Origin: Sutcliffiella sp. FSL R7-0096
GTDB taxonomy: Bacteria; Bacillota; Bacilli; Bacillales; Bacillaceae_I
Reading direction: 5' to 3'
DNA: 64,000 nt
Assembly (NCBI RefSeq): GCF_038595065.1
Contig: NZ_CP152003.1
Span: forward strand, 910,001-974,000
Shown: positions 24,974 through 34,153 of the stretch, piece by piece
How positions within the stretch are numbered: the first letter of the stretch is position 1
Layout: each line of letters starts with the position of its first letter
Program-made: the position numbers and the translations under genes
Notes under the pieces: generated by a model
What the model was told of the DNA's origin: nothing
Database searches by the model: none
The model's input: only the letters and a program-made list of their open reading frames with translations

Positions 24974-26236
24974 ATGTTGGCGGAAAAGCTACTTTTACAT
25001 GTATTGATCATATTGGCACCGGTGCTAATCTACTATGTGGTGTCAGAAAATAGAAGGTTTGGACAATCTCCTTATTTTATTGGGATCTTACAAGGACTTT
25101 CCGCAAGCCTTTGTTTATTGTTTGCTTTTTATGATTATGGTCTATATTGGGATCTCCGCTATATACCGCTTGTATTGGCGATTCTTTATGGGGGACCTAA
25201 AGCGGGGATTATCGTTCTGGCTGCCATTCTTGGAACGAGGACGTATCTTGGAGGAGATGCACTGACCTTTGGTTATATCAGTGGGCTTGTAGCTGCTTCT
25301 GTTCCATTTCTATTTCTAAGACGATTCAATCGAATAGAAACAAAGAAAAAGAGAATAGGCCTCGCGGTATTGGTGGGTCTCTGGCCTAACTTTGTCATGC
25401 TGTCGATACTGATTGCCTATCTGTTGACTCAACCTGCTAATGCAAGTGAAGGGCCAAATCTTGTCCTCTACATACTTCTGTTCGGACTTATTCAAGTGGT
25501 TGGTGTTGGCTTTGCTTCTATGCTGCACGAAGCAGTGTTGGAGCGTGAATTGATGAAGCAGGAGATACGACGGGCCGAGAAACTGAATACATTAGGGGAG
25601 CTTGCCGCTTCTATCGCACATGAGGTCCGAAACCCACTGACGGTTGTGAAGGGATTCTTGCAGCTCATGCACAAGGAAGACAAGGGGAAAAATTTTCAGT
25701 ACACCGGACTTATACTAAGCGAGCTGGCCAGGGCAGAATCCATCATCAACGATTATCTTAACTTCGCTAAACCGGAGTTCAAGAAGATAGAAAAAGTGGA
25801 TTTGGGCGAATTACTGAAGGATGTAAAGATGCTGCTGAATCCACTTGCCATAAAGGATGGCATCCATCTAGAAAGTTATCTCGAGAAAAATGTCTTTATG
25901 GAAACGGATAAAAATCAGTTCAAGCAAGCACTTGTCAATATATTAAAGAACGCGATCGAGGCGACCCCTCAGGATGGTCGGGTGTATATCAAACTGCTCT
26001 CAAATCAGCAGGAAGGCATTCAAATTGTCATAAAGGATACCGGAAAAGGGATGACAAAGGAACAGGTTTCCCGAATCGGTACGTTGTTCTATACAACCAA
26101 GGATAAGGGAACTGGACTTGGGACCACGGTATCGATGCGGATCATTGACACGATGAATGGTAAAGTGACGTATTCGAGTGAGCTCGGAAAAGGGACGGAA
26201 GTGAAAATCTCCTTTCCACCTGTCCGTCAGGAGTAG
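24974..26236 (+). CDS. Membrane sensor histidine kinase, KinB-like
   Basis: A 420-residue kinase. About six membrane helices fill residues 1-185 with almost no extracytoplasmic domain (5TM-Lyt-type sensor, as in KinB). Then come the H-box ELAASIAHEVRNPLTVVKGFLQL with phospho-acceptor H216, the N-box QALVNILKNAIEATP, the G1 box IKDTGKGM and G2 GTGLGTTVS. Sequence order, size (KinB is 428) and the short H-box fit the B. subtilis sporulation kinases that feed the Spo0F phosphorelay. No response regulator is adjacent, again like the Kin orphans. The role in sporulation is inferred. GGAGCGGGCTGAA precedes the ATG. Confidence 0.85.
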   Translation: MLAEKLLLHVLIILAPVLIYYVVSENRRFGQSPYFIGILQGLSASLCLLFAFYDYGLYWDLRYIPLVLAILYGGPKAGIIVLAAILGTRTYLGGDALTFGYISGLVAASVPFLFLRRFNRIETKKKRIGLAVLVGLWPNFVMLSILIAYLLTQPANASEGPNLVLYILLFGLIQVVGVGFASMLHEAVLERELMKQEIRRAEKLNTLGELAASIAHEVRNPLTVVKGFLQLMHKEDKGKNFQYTGLILSELARAESIINDYLNFAKPEFKKIEKVDLGELLKDVKMLLNPLAIKDGIHLESYLEKNVFMETDKNQFKQALVNILKNAIEATPQDGRVYIKLLSNQQEGIQIVIKDTGKGMTKEQVSRIGTLFYTTKDKGTGLGTTVSMRIIDTMNGKVTYSSELGKGTEVKISFPPVRQE

Positions 26237-26273
26237 CGGGAGAGGGAAGCTTCTGTCGTAGGGTGAAAATCAA

Positions 26274-26304
26274 AGAGAGAAAGGCGAGCTAACGCTTTCT
26301 CTCT
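26274..26304. terminator. Bidirectional terminator between the kinase and yhfW
   Basis: Stem AGAGAGAAAG/CTTTCTCTCT with short loop, lying between two convergent genes. A weak T-run follows on the minus strand. Confidence 0.75.
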
Positions 26305-26323
26305 GCTTCATGCACACTATATT

Positions 26324-27850
26324 TTATAGTTTTTTCAATGGCTTATCTGCAGGACCTTCGAGGACATCGCCGTGTATCGAGAATCTTGAGCCATGGCATG
26401 GGCAGTCCCAGCTTCTGTCACCATGATTCCATTCCACTTCGCAACCAAGATGTGTACATGTCGTATCCACACAGAACACGTCGCCTTTATCATCTTTATA
26501 TGCTCCAGCGCGACGTCCATTAATCGAGACAACCCCACCTTCATCAAGACTTAGCTCCTCAGGGCTTTTGGTTGGACGATCAAGCTTTCCTTCAATTAAG
26601 TGGCCGGCCACATCCATATTGGTGCTGATGAATTTCTTCAAACTAGGATCGGCTACAAAGCGGGATGGGGAGAACAGGTTTTCATACTTGTTTTCTCTTC
26701 CAAGTATTAAATCCTGAATCAACAGTGCCGCTACCGTTCCATTTGTCATGCCCCACTTACGGTAACCTGTGGCAATTAGAATATTAGGATGGCCTGAAGT
26801 GATCCGTCCGATATAAGGGACCTTGTCTAGTGTATATAGATCCTGCGCCGACCAGCGATAAAGGATTTCTTTAATCCCAAGCACTTCCTCTCCGAAAGTT
26901 CTCAAGGCTTCATAATGCTTCAAGGTATCCTGTCCTTGTCCGGTTTTATGTCCGTCACCGCCAATCAAGGCAACTTTTTCACCATTGATCGTTACATAAC
27001 GTATAGATCTTGTAGGCTGTCCAGCACTGTAATACATGCCTTCCGAAAGATTTTTCTCTGTTTTAGCCGCAAGGATATATGATCTTTCGGCATACATTCT
27101 GGTGAAAAAGAACCCCATGCCATCGTAAAAAGGAAAATGGGATCCTGCAACAATGTAGTCACACTCAATTTTTGCTCCGTTTTTCGTAACAACAGCCAAA
27201 CCGCGATTTTCCTCCACATCGGTTGCTACCGTATGTTCATAGATTTCTCCGCCTTTTTCCACAATGCCTTCAACAAGTACCTGCAAGTATTGCAAGGGGT
27301 GGAACTGTGCTTGGTTTTTCATCACCACGACCGATTTCGTCTTAATGTCATAGGGGATTTCATACTGTAAGTCTCCATCAATCCCAAGCTTCTGATATGC
27401 CTCAAACTCTTTTACTACCTTTTGGTCATCTTGTTCCGACTGGGAATAAATATACGCATCCTGTTGACTAAAATCACACTCAATCCGTTTTCTATCAACC
27501 AACTCTTTAATAAAGTGAAGAGCTTCTTGGTTTGCCTGGTAATAAAGTTTCGCCTTTTCCTCTCCAAGGTGCTGAATGAACTCATCATAAATGAGGCCAT
27601 GCTGTGCAGTTATTTTTGCGGTGGTATGACCGGTTGTCCCATTCAGGATTTGATCGGCATCGATCAGGATGACCTTCAGCCCTTCCTGTACAAGTTGATA
27701 GGCAGTGGTAATTCCAGTGATTCCGCCTCCCACTACACACACACCTGTTTTCTTGTTGGTATTCAATGTAGGAAAAGAGCTTAGTTTTGCGGATTCCCTC
27801 CAATAAGGCTCTGGTGACTTTGGAAGTTTATTAAATTGCGCTTCATTCAT
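26324..27850 (-). CDS. yhfW: FAD-dependent oxidoreductase with C-terminal Rieske domain (YhfW type)
   Basis: A 508-residue protein. The N-terminal half is a DAO-type flavin domain with the dinucleotide loop GVCVVGGGITGITTAYQL (about 36-53) and TTGHTTAKITAQH. The C-terminal 70 residues form a Rieske [2Fe-2S] centre with ligands in CTHLGC and CPCHGSRF, spaced as usual. B. subtilis YhfW has the same two-domain layout and 509 residues. The substrate is unknown; an amine or sarcosine-like compound is plausible for the fold. GAGGAGG precedes ATG 27850, so the longer frame from 27883 is not used. Confidence 0.92.
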   Translation of the reverse strand: MNEAQFNKLPKSPEPYWRESAKLSSFPTLNTNKKTGVCVVGGGITGITTAYQLVQEGLKVILIDADQILNGTTGHTTAKITAQHGLIYDEFIQHLGEEKAKLYYQANQEALHFIKELVDRKRIECDFSQQDAYIYSQSEQDDQKVVKEFEAYQKLGIDGDLQYEIPYDIKTKSVVVMKNQAQFHPLQYLQVLVEGIVEKGGEIYEHTVATDVEENRGLAVVTKNGAKIECDYIVAGSHFPFYDGMGFFFTRMYAERSYILAAKTEKNLSEGMYYSAGQPTRSIRYVTINGEKVALIGGDGHKTGQGQDTLKHYEALRTFGEEVLGIKEILYRWSAQDLYTLDKVPYIGRITSGHPNILIATGYRKWGMTNGTVAALLIQDLILGRENKYENLFSPSRFVADPSLKKFISTNMDVAGHLIEGKLDRPTKSPEELSLDEGGVVSINGRRAGAYKDDKGDVFCVDTTCTHLGCEVEWNHGDRSWDCPCHGSRFSIHGDVLEGPADKPLKKL

Positions 27851-28018
27851 ACTATTTCCTCCTCTTTCTGGATAGCTATACATAATTTTTCCAAATTGAG
27901 TGAAATCATGTATCTTTTTATCGGAAATGACAAGGATATTTCTATTGGAACCTCCTATGAAAAAGGGTAGAATGGAGAATAGCGTAAAACCCCGATGAGG
28001 GTCATAAAGGAGAAAATG

Positions 28019-29359
28019 ATGTCTACTACATTAATTAATACATTACAGCCATTCATACAAAAGCTTTGGGAAAATAGTGAGTTTGAAGCTGCTACCCCGG
28101 TCCAGGAGCAGGCGATTCCAGTCATCCTTGAAGGAAAGGATGTCCTCGTTGAATCACCGACAGGTACAGGGAAAACGTTGGCTTATCTGCTTCCGATCAT
28201 CGAGCGCATCGATCTTACCAAACAGCACCCACAAGCATTGGTTGTGGCACCGTCCAAGGAACTTGCCATGCAAATTTTCGAACAGATCCAGAAATGGACA
28301 GAAGGAAGCGATATCACAGGGGCATCGTTCATCGGCGGAGCGAATGTCAAACGACAAATTGAAAAATTGAAAAAAAGACCTCAGATTCTTGTGGGAACTC
28401 CGGGAAGACTACAAGAGCTAATTCAAGCGAAGAAAATTAAAATGCATGAAGTCACGACCATGGTCATGGATGAGGCTGACCAACTATTCGTCCCAGAACA
28501 CAAGAAGACAATCGAGAACATTATTAAGTCTTCGATGCAGGAAAGACAGTTGTTATTGTTCTCGGCGACGTTAAGGGAGGAGACGGAAAAGCAAGCGATC
28601 GGTTTGTTGAAGGAGCCATTAGTGATTAAGGTAACGAAGGAAGACCTGCCACCAGCACGTGTGGAGCATCTTTATACAGTAGTCGACCAACGGGACAAGG
28701 CCAATGTCTTGGCAAATTTGCTTCGTGAGCCAGGAATCAAGGCATTGGCATTTGTGCGGGATATCGGAAATCTTGCTGTATTGACGGAGAAACTTCTGTA
28801 TAAACAGCTGAACGTCGGCTTTTTGCATTCCGAATCCTCCAAGCAGGAACGAGAAAATGCGATGAAGAACTTCCGAAAAGATGAGTACCCGGTATTGCTT
28901 GCGACAGATGTGGCAGCACGTGGCCTTGACATCAAAGAGCTCAGCCACGTTATCCATTATGACTTGCCGGAAGAAGTGGAAAACTATGTGCACCGTTCCG
29001 GTAGAACCGGCCGCCAAGGAGCGGAAGGGACGGTCATCTCCATTGTCAGCGAACGGGAGGAGCGTAAGCTGAAGCAATTTGCAAGAGAGCTAGGGCTGAC
29101 ACTTGAAAAGCGTGTCGTCTTTGGCGGGAAGCTTGTGAAGGAAGAGGACATGAAGGGTGGAAAGCCCGGAAAGTCCGGCGGTGGATCTGGAAAACCTGCT
29201 GGGAAGAAGGCTGGCCAGTCTCGTGGTCCGAAGGGTGATTTTAAGAAGAAGGCTGGAGCCAAGTCTGTCCGTACTAATAATGGCCCTTCGAATGGAGCAG
29301 TAAAGTCTAGAGGGAAGTCCAAGAAAAAGGGCCCGGTAGGTGGAGGAAAGAAGAAATAA
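28019..29359 (+). CDS. yfmL: DEAD-box ATP-dependent RNA helicase (YfmL-like)
   Basis: A 446-residue helicase. The motifs are in order: Q-motif ATPVQEQAIP, motif I SPTGTGKT, Ia APSKEL, Ib TPGR, II DEAD (MDEADQL), III SAT, IV-V LAFVRD and ATDVAARGLDI, and VI HRSGRTGR. The core follows B. subtilis YfmL (376 aa) closely, for example IGGANVKRQIEKLKKRPQ. It adds a C-terminal tail of about 70 residues rich in Gly, Lys, Ser and Arg that should bind RNA. YfmL-type helicases act in ribosome assembly and cold tolerance. AAAGGAG lies 6 nt from ATG 28019; ATG 28016 is next to it. Confidence 0.92.
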   Translation: MSTTLINTLQPFIQKLWENSEFEAATPVQEQAIPVILEGKDVLVESPTGTGKTLAYLLPIIERIDLTKQHPQALVVAPSKELAMQIFEQIQKWTEGSDITGASFIGGANVKRQIEKLKKRPQILVGTPGRLQELIQAKKIKMHEVTTMVMDEADQLFVPEHKKTIENIIKSSMQERQLLLFSATLREETEKQAIGLLKEPLVIKVTKEDLPPARVEHLYTVVDQRDKANVLANLLREPGIKALAFVRDIGNLAVLTEKLLYKQLNVGFLHSESSKQERENAMKNFRKDEYPVLLATDVAARGLDIKELSHVIHYDLPEEVENYVHRSGRTGRQGAEGTVISIVSEREERKLKQFARELGLTLEKRVVFGGKLVKEEDMKGGKPGKSGGGSGKPAGKKAGQSRGPKGDFKKKAGAKSVRTNNGPSNGAVKSRGKSKKKGPVGGGKKK

Positions 29360-29369
29360 ATGTTGATAG

Positions 29370-29399
29370 ATACCACTCCATATTGGAGTGGTATTTTTT
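29370..29399 (+). terminator. Terminator of the helicase gene
   Basis: Stem ATACCACTCC/GGAGTGGTAT followed by TTTTT, ten bases after the stop. Confidence 0.85.
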
Positions 29400-29449
29400 A
29401 GAGTTTTTTTGACTTTTCTCGCTCACTTCAGGAACGCCTTTACTATTTA

Positions 29450-29545
29450 TTTTCCGTTCGACAAAAAATACGTGCCGACACTCTTTAAATATTTTCCGTT
29501 CGACATAAAACACATTCCATTCGACATAGAGTGACATTCTATCAG
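29450..29545. repeat. Short array of CCGTTCGACA motifs in about 21-bp phase
   Basis: On the minus strand TGTCGAATGGAA, TGTCGAACGGAA, TGTCGGCACG and TGTCGAACGGAA occur at steps of 21, 25 and 17 bp, so the outer members are 63 bp apart. A minus-strand frame shows VERK-type heptads, but no ribosome binding site is seen. It lies between the helicase terminator and the P450 stop codon. The layout recalls the TTCGGACA array at 14383. Confidence 0.6.
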
Positions 29546-29655
29546 TTTCCAGCCGCCTGGCACCCCATCCAAAAAGACCCGTATTAACTAGATTCCTAGA
29601 ATTAAAAAGCAGCCGCCCCCAGCGACTGCCCATCACCATTTCACTTCAAAATCCT

Positions 29656-30867
29656 TTAACGAACTTCCCCGCTAAACCTCAATGCCTCAAATCCCCGGAA
29701 CACAATATTATTCCGCCGCAAAGGTTCTCCTAGCAACTCCACCTTATGCACACGTTTCAGCAATAGGTCCAATGCGATCACCGCTTCAAGTCTAGCAAGT
29801 GGAGCACCAAGGCAAAAATGCGGTCCTGAAGCAAAGGAAAGATGCTTCACATTTTCCCTAGCCACATTGAATGTATCAGGATCTTCATTCATGGCAGGGT
29901 CACGGTTCGCCGCACCTAATGCAACCATTGCTACCTGGGCTTTTTTCAGTTGCTGCCCACCAAGCTCCATGTCCTCACCAACCCATCTTGTGGTGAGCAG
30001 GACTGGTGGATCGTAACGAAGGATTTCTTCCACTGCATTTCCAATCAAGGACGGGTCAGCCACTAGCTTCTGCATTTCCTCTGGGTGCGTCAATAACAAA
30101 TGGTAGCCGTTGGTAATGAGGTTGACTGTCGTTTCATGGCCTGCTATCAAAAGTAACAAACAAGTGGCGACCAATTCGTCCTCATTCAATTTATCACCGG
30201 CATCAGATACGGTAATCAGCCCGCTCAACAAATCATCACCAGGTTTCACACGCTTCGCCTCAATCAGCTTTCGCATGTATTGATCGGCTTCCTCGAGATA
30301 AGGCGCCACTTCCTCCAGGTCTGCCTGAGTGGTATTGAAATCAATGAATGTTACAAATGAATCGGACCAGATTCGGAACCGTTCCCTGTCTTCTTTTGGT
30401 ACCCCGATAAGTTCTGTTATGACCATAACCGGCAGGGAATAAGCAAAATCCCGGATAAGCTCATGTTCTTTCATCCCTTTTCTGGCATCCAAAAGGTAGT
30501 TTGCCATTTCCACAATGGTAGGTCGCAACCGTTCAGTCATTCTTGGAGTGAAAGCTTTATTCACGAGCCCCCGCAGTCTGGTGTGGTCCGGGGCGTCACG
30601 GAAAAGCATCATGTTGCGAGTCAATTGGACAACAGGCATCAATGTCTGCGGGACAGGAGGCATTCCCTCCTGAGGTACGAGGTTTCTAATCTCTTTAATA
30701 AACCTTTTATCCTTTAACACAGCTTCCACTTCCTCATAGCCTGTCACAAGCCAACCTTCAGAGTTGAAGAAATTGATCCATTGTACGGGATGGATTTCAT
30801 GCGCCTGTTTGAAAAAGGCATAAGGATTTTCGATAAACGTTTTTGCAAGATCTGTTTTAACACTCAA
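29656..30867 (-). CDS. Cytochrome P450 monooxygenase
   Basis: A 403-residue soluble class-I-type P450. The I-helix oxygen-activation motif is AGHETT (242-247), the K-helix ExxR is E281-R284 (EEILRYDPP), and the heme loop is FASGPHFCLGAPLAR with thiolate C352. The sequence resembles the CYP107/CYP109 group of Bacillus (YjiB, PksS-like). The substrate is unknown: fatty acids, steroids or polyketides are all possible. No ferredoxin or reductase gene is adjacent, so it must borrow electron partners. It starts with TTG at 30867, 8 nt after AGGGGG. Confidence 0.92.
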   Translation of the reverse strand: MSVKTDLAKTFIENPYAFFKQAHEIHPVQWINFFNSEGWLVTGYEEVEAVLKDKRFIKEIRNLVPQEGMPPVPQTLMPVVQLTRNMMLFRDAPDHTRLRGLVNKAFTPRMTERLRPTIVEMANYLLDARKGMKEHELIRDFAYSLPVMVITELIGVPKEDRERFRIWSDSFVTFIDFNTTQADLEEVAPYLEEADQYMRKLIEAKRVKPGDDLLSGLITVSDAGDKLNEDELVATCLLLLIAGHETTVNLITNGYHLLLTHPEEMQKLVADPSLIGNAVEEILRYDPPVLLTTRWVGEDMELGGQQLKKAQVAMVALGAANRDPAMNEDPDTFNVARENVKHLSFASGPHFCLGAPLARLEAVIALDLLLKRVHKVELLGEPLRRNNIVFRGFEALRFSGEVR

Positions 30868-31052
30868 TGATATGTCCCCCTAAAAAACATCTTTCTCTTA
30901 CCATTCGCTAAAAACAGGGAGAATCCTTGGAAATTCAACAAAATAGGAAAAACTTTCTACTTTTTATTACCAGATTTACCGACCTCATTTGACACTTATC
31001 TAGCAATCTATTGTAAAATGGTGTAAGAACTAAAGCATGTTTCTTTTACTTT

Positions 31053-31213
31053 GGCTCTTTTCTAAAAGATTCACGGCAATTGGACTTTTGCCGCGTAAAT
31101 ACTCTAAGCGAAGAATATCGTATTTATAGCACATCAGGGAAAAGAGCACGAAAGTTAGGAATATAACGATCATTTTACAAATACGAAAGAGCAACTAAGT
31201 TTACGAAAACAGC
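31053..31213 (-). repeat. Element C copy (reverse orientation)
   Basis: Begins GGCTCTTTTCTAAAAGATTC and ends AGAGCAACTAAGTTTACGAAAACAGC. The internal hairpin GGCAATTGGACTTTTGCC is altered relative to other copies. It lies directly upstream of the zinc-ribbon gene, ending 35 nt before its start, so that promoter is probably in or next to the element. Confidence 0.7.
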
Positions 31214-31247
31214 TTTTACTTACAAGACTGATGGAGGTCTATATAGA

Positions 31248-32435
31248 ATGTTTTGTCACAAATGTGGAAGGAAAGTAACATCCAATGCCAATTTCTGCTT
31301 CAATTGTGGAGCGAATTTGAAGGAAGACGTGTCAGAAACGGAAGAAGAGTGGTTAGAAGGCAGAGGGAGTTCGATAAACAAGAAGAAGCGATCTACATAT
31401 ATGCCCATCTTACCACCTATCATCAGCCTGGTTTTGGTGGCTGGTTCTGTAGGATGGTTTTATAACCATGAGCATAACGTGAATGCAGAAGTTCTCACCA
31501 TTAAGAAGGAAGCAGAGGAGCTTGCTTTGGAGGGAGAGTACGATCAGGCCAAGAATGAACTGGCGAACGCCATGGAAATGCGGCCTGAGTATCATGTATT
31601 GAGGAATAACCTTGAAGTGGTAAAGATCGCGGAAGAGGTTAATGCAGAACTGGAAGATGTGAAAGAACAGATAAAGACAAAGAAATTTGAGGAGGCGGAG
31701 AAAAATCTAACAAGGCTCCGCGAAAAGATTACAAGGCTGGATGGTCCGTTAATTCAACCATTGAAGGAGGATGTCTCCGAAAAGGATGTCATGATCAAGG
31801 TTGGGAAGATCAACAATGAACTGGATCAGCTGAAAACAGTGGATGAACTTTCAAGAAAGCTTGCCATCATCTCCTCTATCCCTTCAGAAGAAGGAAAAGC
31901 GGTGAAAGAGCAAATCCTGAATCGTATTGTGCAGCTGACCGTGGAGGAAGCGGAAGAGAAAATCGAGCAGAAGCAGTTTACCAATGCAATGACACTTGCG
32001 GATAGAGGCTTGCAATATGCGGTGAACGATAAGCGTTTGCTGTCCCTGAAAGAGAAAGTTGATCAATCGAGACAGGAGTTTGAACAGGCTGAGTTTGATA
32101 GAATCGAGAAGGCCATGGAAGCAGCGGCCAAGGAAGATCTGAAGAACAAGAACGCTGCCCTTGAAATAGAGAAATTAAAAGTGGAAGAGGATGAAGTGGG
32201 TGGACTGACCATCGCTGGTGAAGTGAAAAATATTGTGTCCGCAAGCGTTTCATCCATCACCGTCTACTATAATATTCTGAGCAAGGACAAGAACGTACTC
32301 GATACCGGCTTTACAACCGTCTACCCGTTTAAGCTGGAAACAGGAAAAAAAGGAAAGTTCGAAGATTACTATTATGGTGTTTTTGAAGATGTAACGGTTG
32401 AGATTGAGAACATCACATGGGTGGTAGAGGAGTAA
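31248..32435 (+). CDS. Zinc-ribbon, single-pass membrane protein with coiled-coil and FxLYD-like domains
   Basis: A 395-residue protein I know only by architecture. The N-terminal zinc ribbon has C3-x2-C6 and C17-x2-C20. A basic stretch KKKRS and one membrane helix (about 51-72) place the ribbon in the cytoplasm and the rest outside. Residues 80-300 are almost all charged helix (TPR-like or coiled coil, many E/K). The last 80 residues (LTIAGEVKNIVSASVSSITVYYN ... YPFKLETGKKGKFEDY) match the FxLYD beta-sandwich pattern. GGAGGT precedes the ATG. The serine protease follows after 38 bp, suggesting an envelope sensing or quality-control pair; this is inference. Confidence 0.8.
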   Translation: MFCHKCGRKVTSNANFCFNCGANLKEDVSETEEEWLEGRGSSINKKKRSTYMPILPPIISLVLVAGSVGWFYNHEHNVNAEVLTIKKEAEELALEGEYDQAKNELANAMEMRPEYHVLRNNLEVVKIAEEVNAELEDVKEQIKTKKFEEAEKNLTRLREKITRLDGPLIQPLKEDVSEKDVMIKVGKINNELDQLKTVDELSRKLAIISSIPSEEGKAVKEQILNRIVQLTVEEAEEKIEQKQFTNAMTLADRGLQYAVNDKRLLSLKEKVDQSRQEFEQAEFDRIEKAMEAAAKEDLKNKNAALEIEKLKVEEDEVGGLTIAGEVKNIVSASVSSITVYYNILSKDKNVLDTGFTTVYPFKLETGKKGKFEDYYYGVFEDVTVEIENITWVVEE

Positions 32436-32473
32436 ACAGTTCGTATTGAAACGGAAATAAAGAAGGTGTAGGA

Positions 32474-33604
32474 ATGAATGTTAAATGGTTTTTAAGTATC
32501 ATCATGACCATTATTTTGATAAGCGGAGGGATCATCGGGTATTTTCATATAAAAAATACCGTCCCGGCCCAACTGACGGCACCGTCCAAGCTTTACCTGG
32601 AGTCGGAAGTGAAAGAAAAGGAAAATGTCCCGCAGGCGCTGAAGGAGATCATCTTTGAATCTCAAAAGCTGGTCGTCAAAATTGAATTGCCGGATGGCTC
32701 GTTCGGCTCTGGTTTTTTATACAACGATAAAGGCGATGTGGTAACGAATGCCCATGTCGTTGCTAATGCTAAAGAAGTCAAAATAACCTCTGCCGATTCA
32801 AAGGAATTGACAGGAGAAGTAATTGGCATCAGCATCGATACAGATGTGGCGGTTATACGCGTTCCGGAACTAGAAGGCACCAAGCCATTCAGAATAGCCG
32901 AAACTAGAAAAGCGGAGCTCGGAGATGATGTCATCGCACTTGGAAGTCCATTGGGCTTACAAAATACAGTCACTACCGGAATCATCAGCGGTACCGGCCG
33001 GGAATTTGAAATCGACTCTTTCAAATATGAAGATGTCTTTCAAATATCTGCGCCGATCGCTCCGGGTAACAGTGGAGGGCCTCTCATTGATACCAAGACA
33101 GGGGAAGTAGTCGGGATCAATTCTGCGACCATGGATCAGGGCGTCATCGGGTTCAGCATCCCTTTGGTGAATGTGATGCCGTTGATTAAGAGTTGGTCTG
33201 AATCCCCGATGGAATCCTTGCCTAGAATAGGAACAAATGCACCAGGAAACAGTGCAGGGGAAACCTCTACAAACGTCGACATTGCCGATTATCTCGTGAA
33301 CTATTTTTACGAAAGCATCAATTACCGCGATTATGTGACAGCCTACTCTTTGCTAGGCAGCAGTTGGCAGTCCAAGACGTCCTATGAAGATTTCCGTTCG
33401 GGTTATTTGGATTTCCTCACCATTGAAGTGGACGATCTTTTGACCAAGCAAAACGGTAATAACGTGGAGGTCATCACCGTCATTACTGCTCAGGAACGCT
33501 CGGAAAAGGGCGTGTCCTATAAAAAATTCAAGGTAACCTTTGAGTTGGGGCTTGAGAATGATCAGATGAAGATCCTTTCGGAAAAGCGGGAGAGTATGGA
33601 ATAG
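32474..33604 (+). CDS. Membrane-anchored trypsin-like serine protease without PDZ domain
   Basis: A 376-residue S1C-like protease. An N-terminal signal anchor (about 5-25) is followed by a chymotrypsin fold with the triad H94 (VVTNAHVV), D124 (SIDTDVAVIRV) and S200 (IAPGNSGGPL). GSPLGLQNTVTTGIISGTGRE is typical of the HtrA group. Instead of a PDZ domain the C terminus (about 270-376) carries a region beginning IADYLVNYFYESINYRDYVTAYSLLG, which looks like an NTF2/DUF4878-type fold. So substrate choice must differ from HtrA. It is co-transcribed with the zinc-ribbon gene. Confidence 0.88.
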   Translation: MNVKWFLSIIMTIILISGGIIGYFHIKNTVPAQLTAPSKLYLESEVKEKENVPQALKEIIFESQKLVVKIELPDGSFGSGFLYNDKGDVVTNAHVVANAKEVKITSADSKELTGEVIGISIDTDVAVIRVPELEGTKPFRIAETRKAELGDDVIALGSPLGLQNTVTTGIISGTGREFEIDSFKYEDVFQISAPIAPGNSGGPLIDTKTGEVVGINSATMDQGVIGFSIPLVNVMPLIKSWSESPMESLPRIGTNAPGNSAGETSTNVDIADYLVNYFYESINYRDYVTAYSLLGSSWQSKTSYEDFRSGYLDFLTIEVDDLLTKQNGNNVEVITVITAQERSEKGVSYKKFKVTFELGLENDQMKILSEKRESME

Positions 33605-33614
33605 ATTGAATGGA

Positions 33615-33647
33615 AAGGGTCCTGGCAAATGGTATGCCAGGACCCTT
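33615..33647 (+). terminator. Terminator of the zinc-ribbon/protease operon
   Basis: Stem AAGGGTCCTGGCA/TGCCAGGACCCTT with a short loop, followed by a weak T-rich run. Confidence 0.8.
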
Positions 33648-33682
33648 ATCTTTTAACTTATGCTTTGAATAACCTGTTTCTA

Positions 33683-33811
33683 GCTGGTGATTGGAGCAAA
33701 AGGCGTAGACTTCAGCGGGAGAGTAGCGACAATCTTGTGACCCCTCAAGTGTTGCGAGGAGGCTCAAGGTCGCCCTCTGGATAAGCGAAGCCTATTGCGG
33801 AAATCAACAGC
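33683..33811 (-). repeat. Element B copy (reverse orientation)
   Basis: Runs from AGCTGGTGATTGGAGCAAAAGG to GCGGAAATCAACAGC. The internal GTTGCGAGGAGGCTCAAGG and TTCAGCGGGAGAGTAGCGAC match the copy at 52143 on the other strand. Confidence 0.75.
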
Positions 33812-33840
33812 GACGTTTAACAGAGCCAAACTTATAAATA

Positions 33841-34035
33841 TTAGGAATCAGCAGCTGTATCACTTTTACTGAAATAATAGGTAAGTAATGCAGTGATGAT
33901 CATGATGGGAATAGCATAAAACTGTCCGACGAAAAGTTTCCAGGCCAATACATCATGTCCTTCAGATGCAGGCTGGAATACAACAATAATACAAACAACC
34001 AAATACGCTATGATTGGTATCAACCATTTTTTCAT
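33841..34035 (-). CDS. Small two-helix membrane protein
   Basis: A 64-residue hypothetical protein. It starts MKKWLIPIIAYLVVCIIVVFQ, one hydrophobic helix, then a polar loop (PASEGHDVLAWKLF) and a second helix GQFYAIPIMIITALLTYYF, with a short polar tail. No family is recognised. GAGGA lies 6 nt before ATG 34035. The longer frame to 34110 has no supporting site. Confidence 0.65.
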   Translation of the reverse strand: MKKWLIPIIAYLVVCIIVVFQPASEGHDVLAWKLFVGQFYAIPIMIITALLTYYFSKSDTAADS

Positions 34036-34153
34036 CATTGTTCCTCGCAATGCGTTTTGTGTGGTGGGAGACTGTCTTCCGGTTGAAGGATGACATGGAT
34101 ATTTTAACATATATACCCAATGTGGTCTTTATTTTCTTTTTATAGAATGTGCT

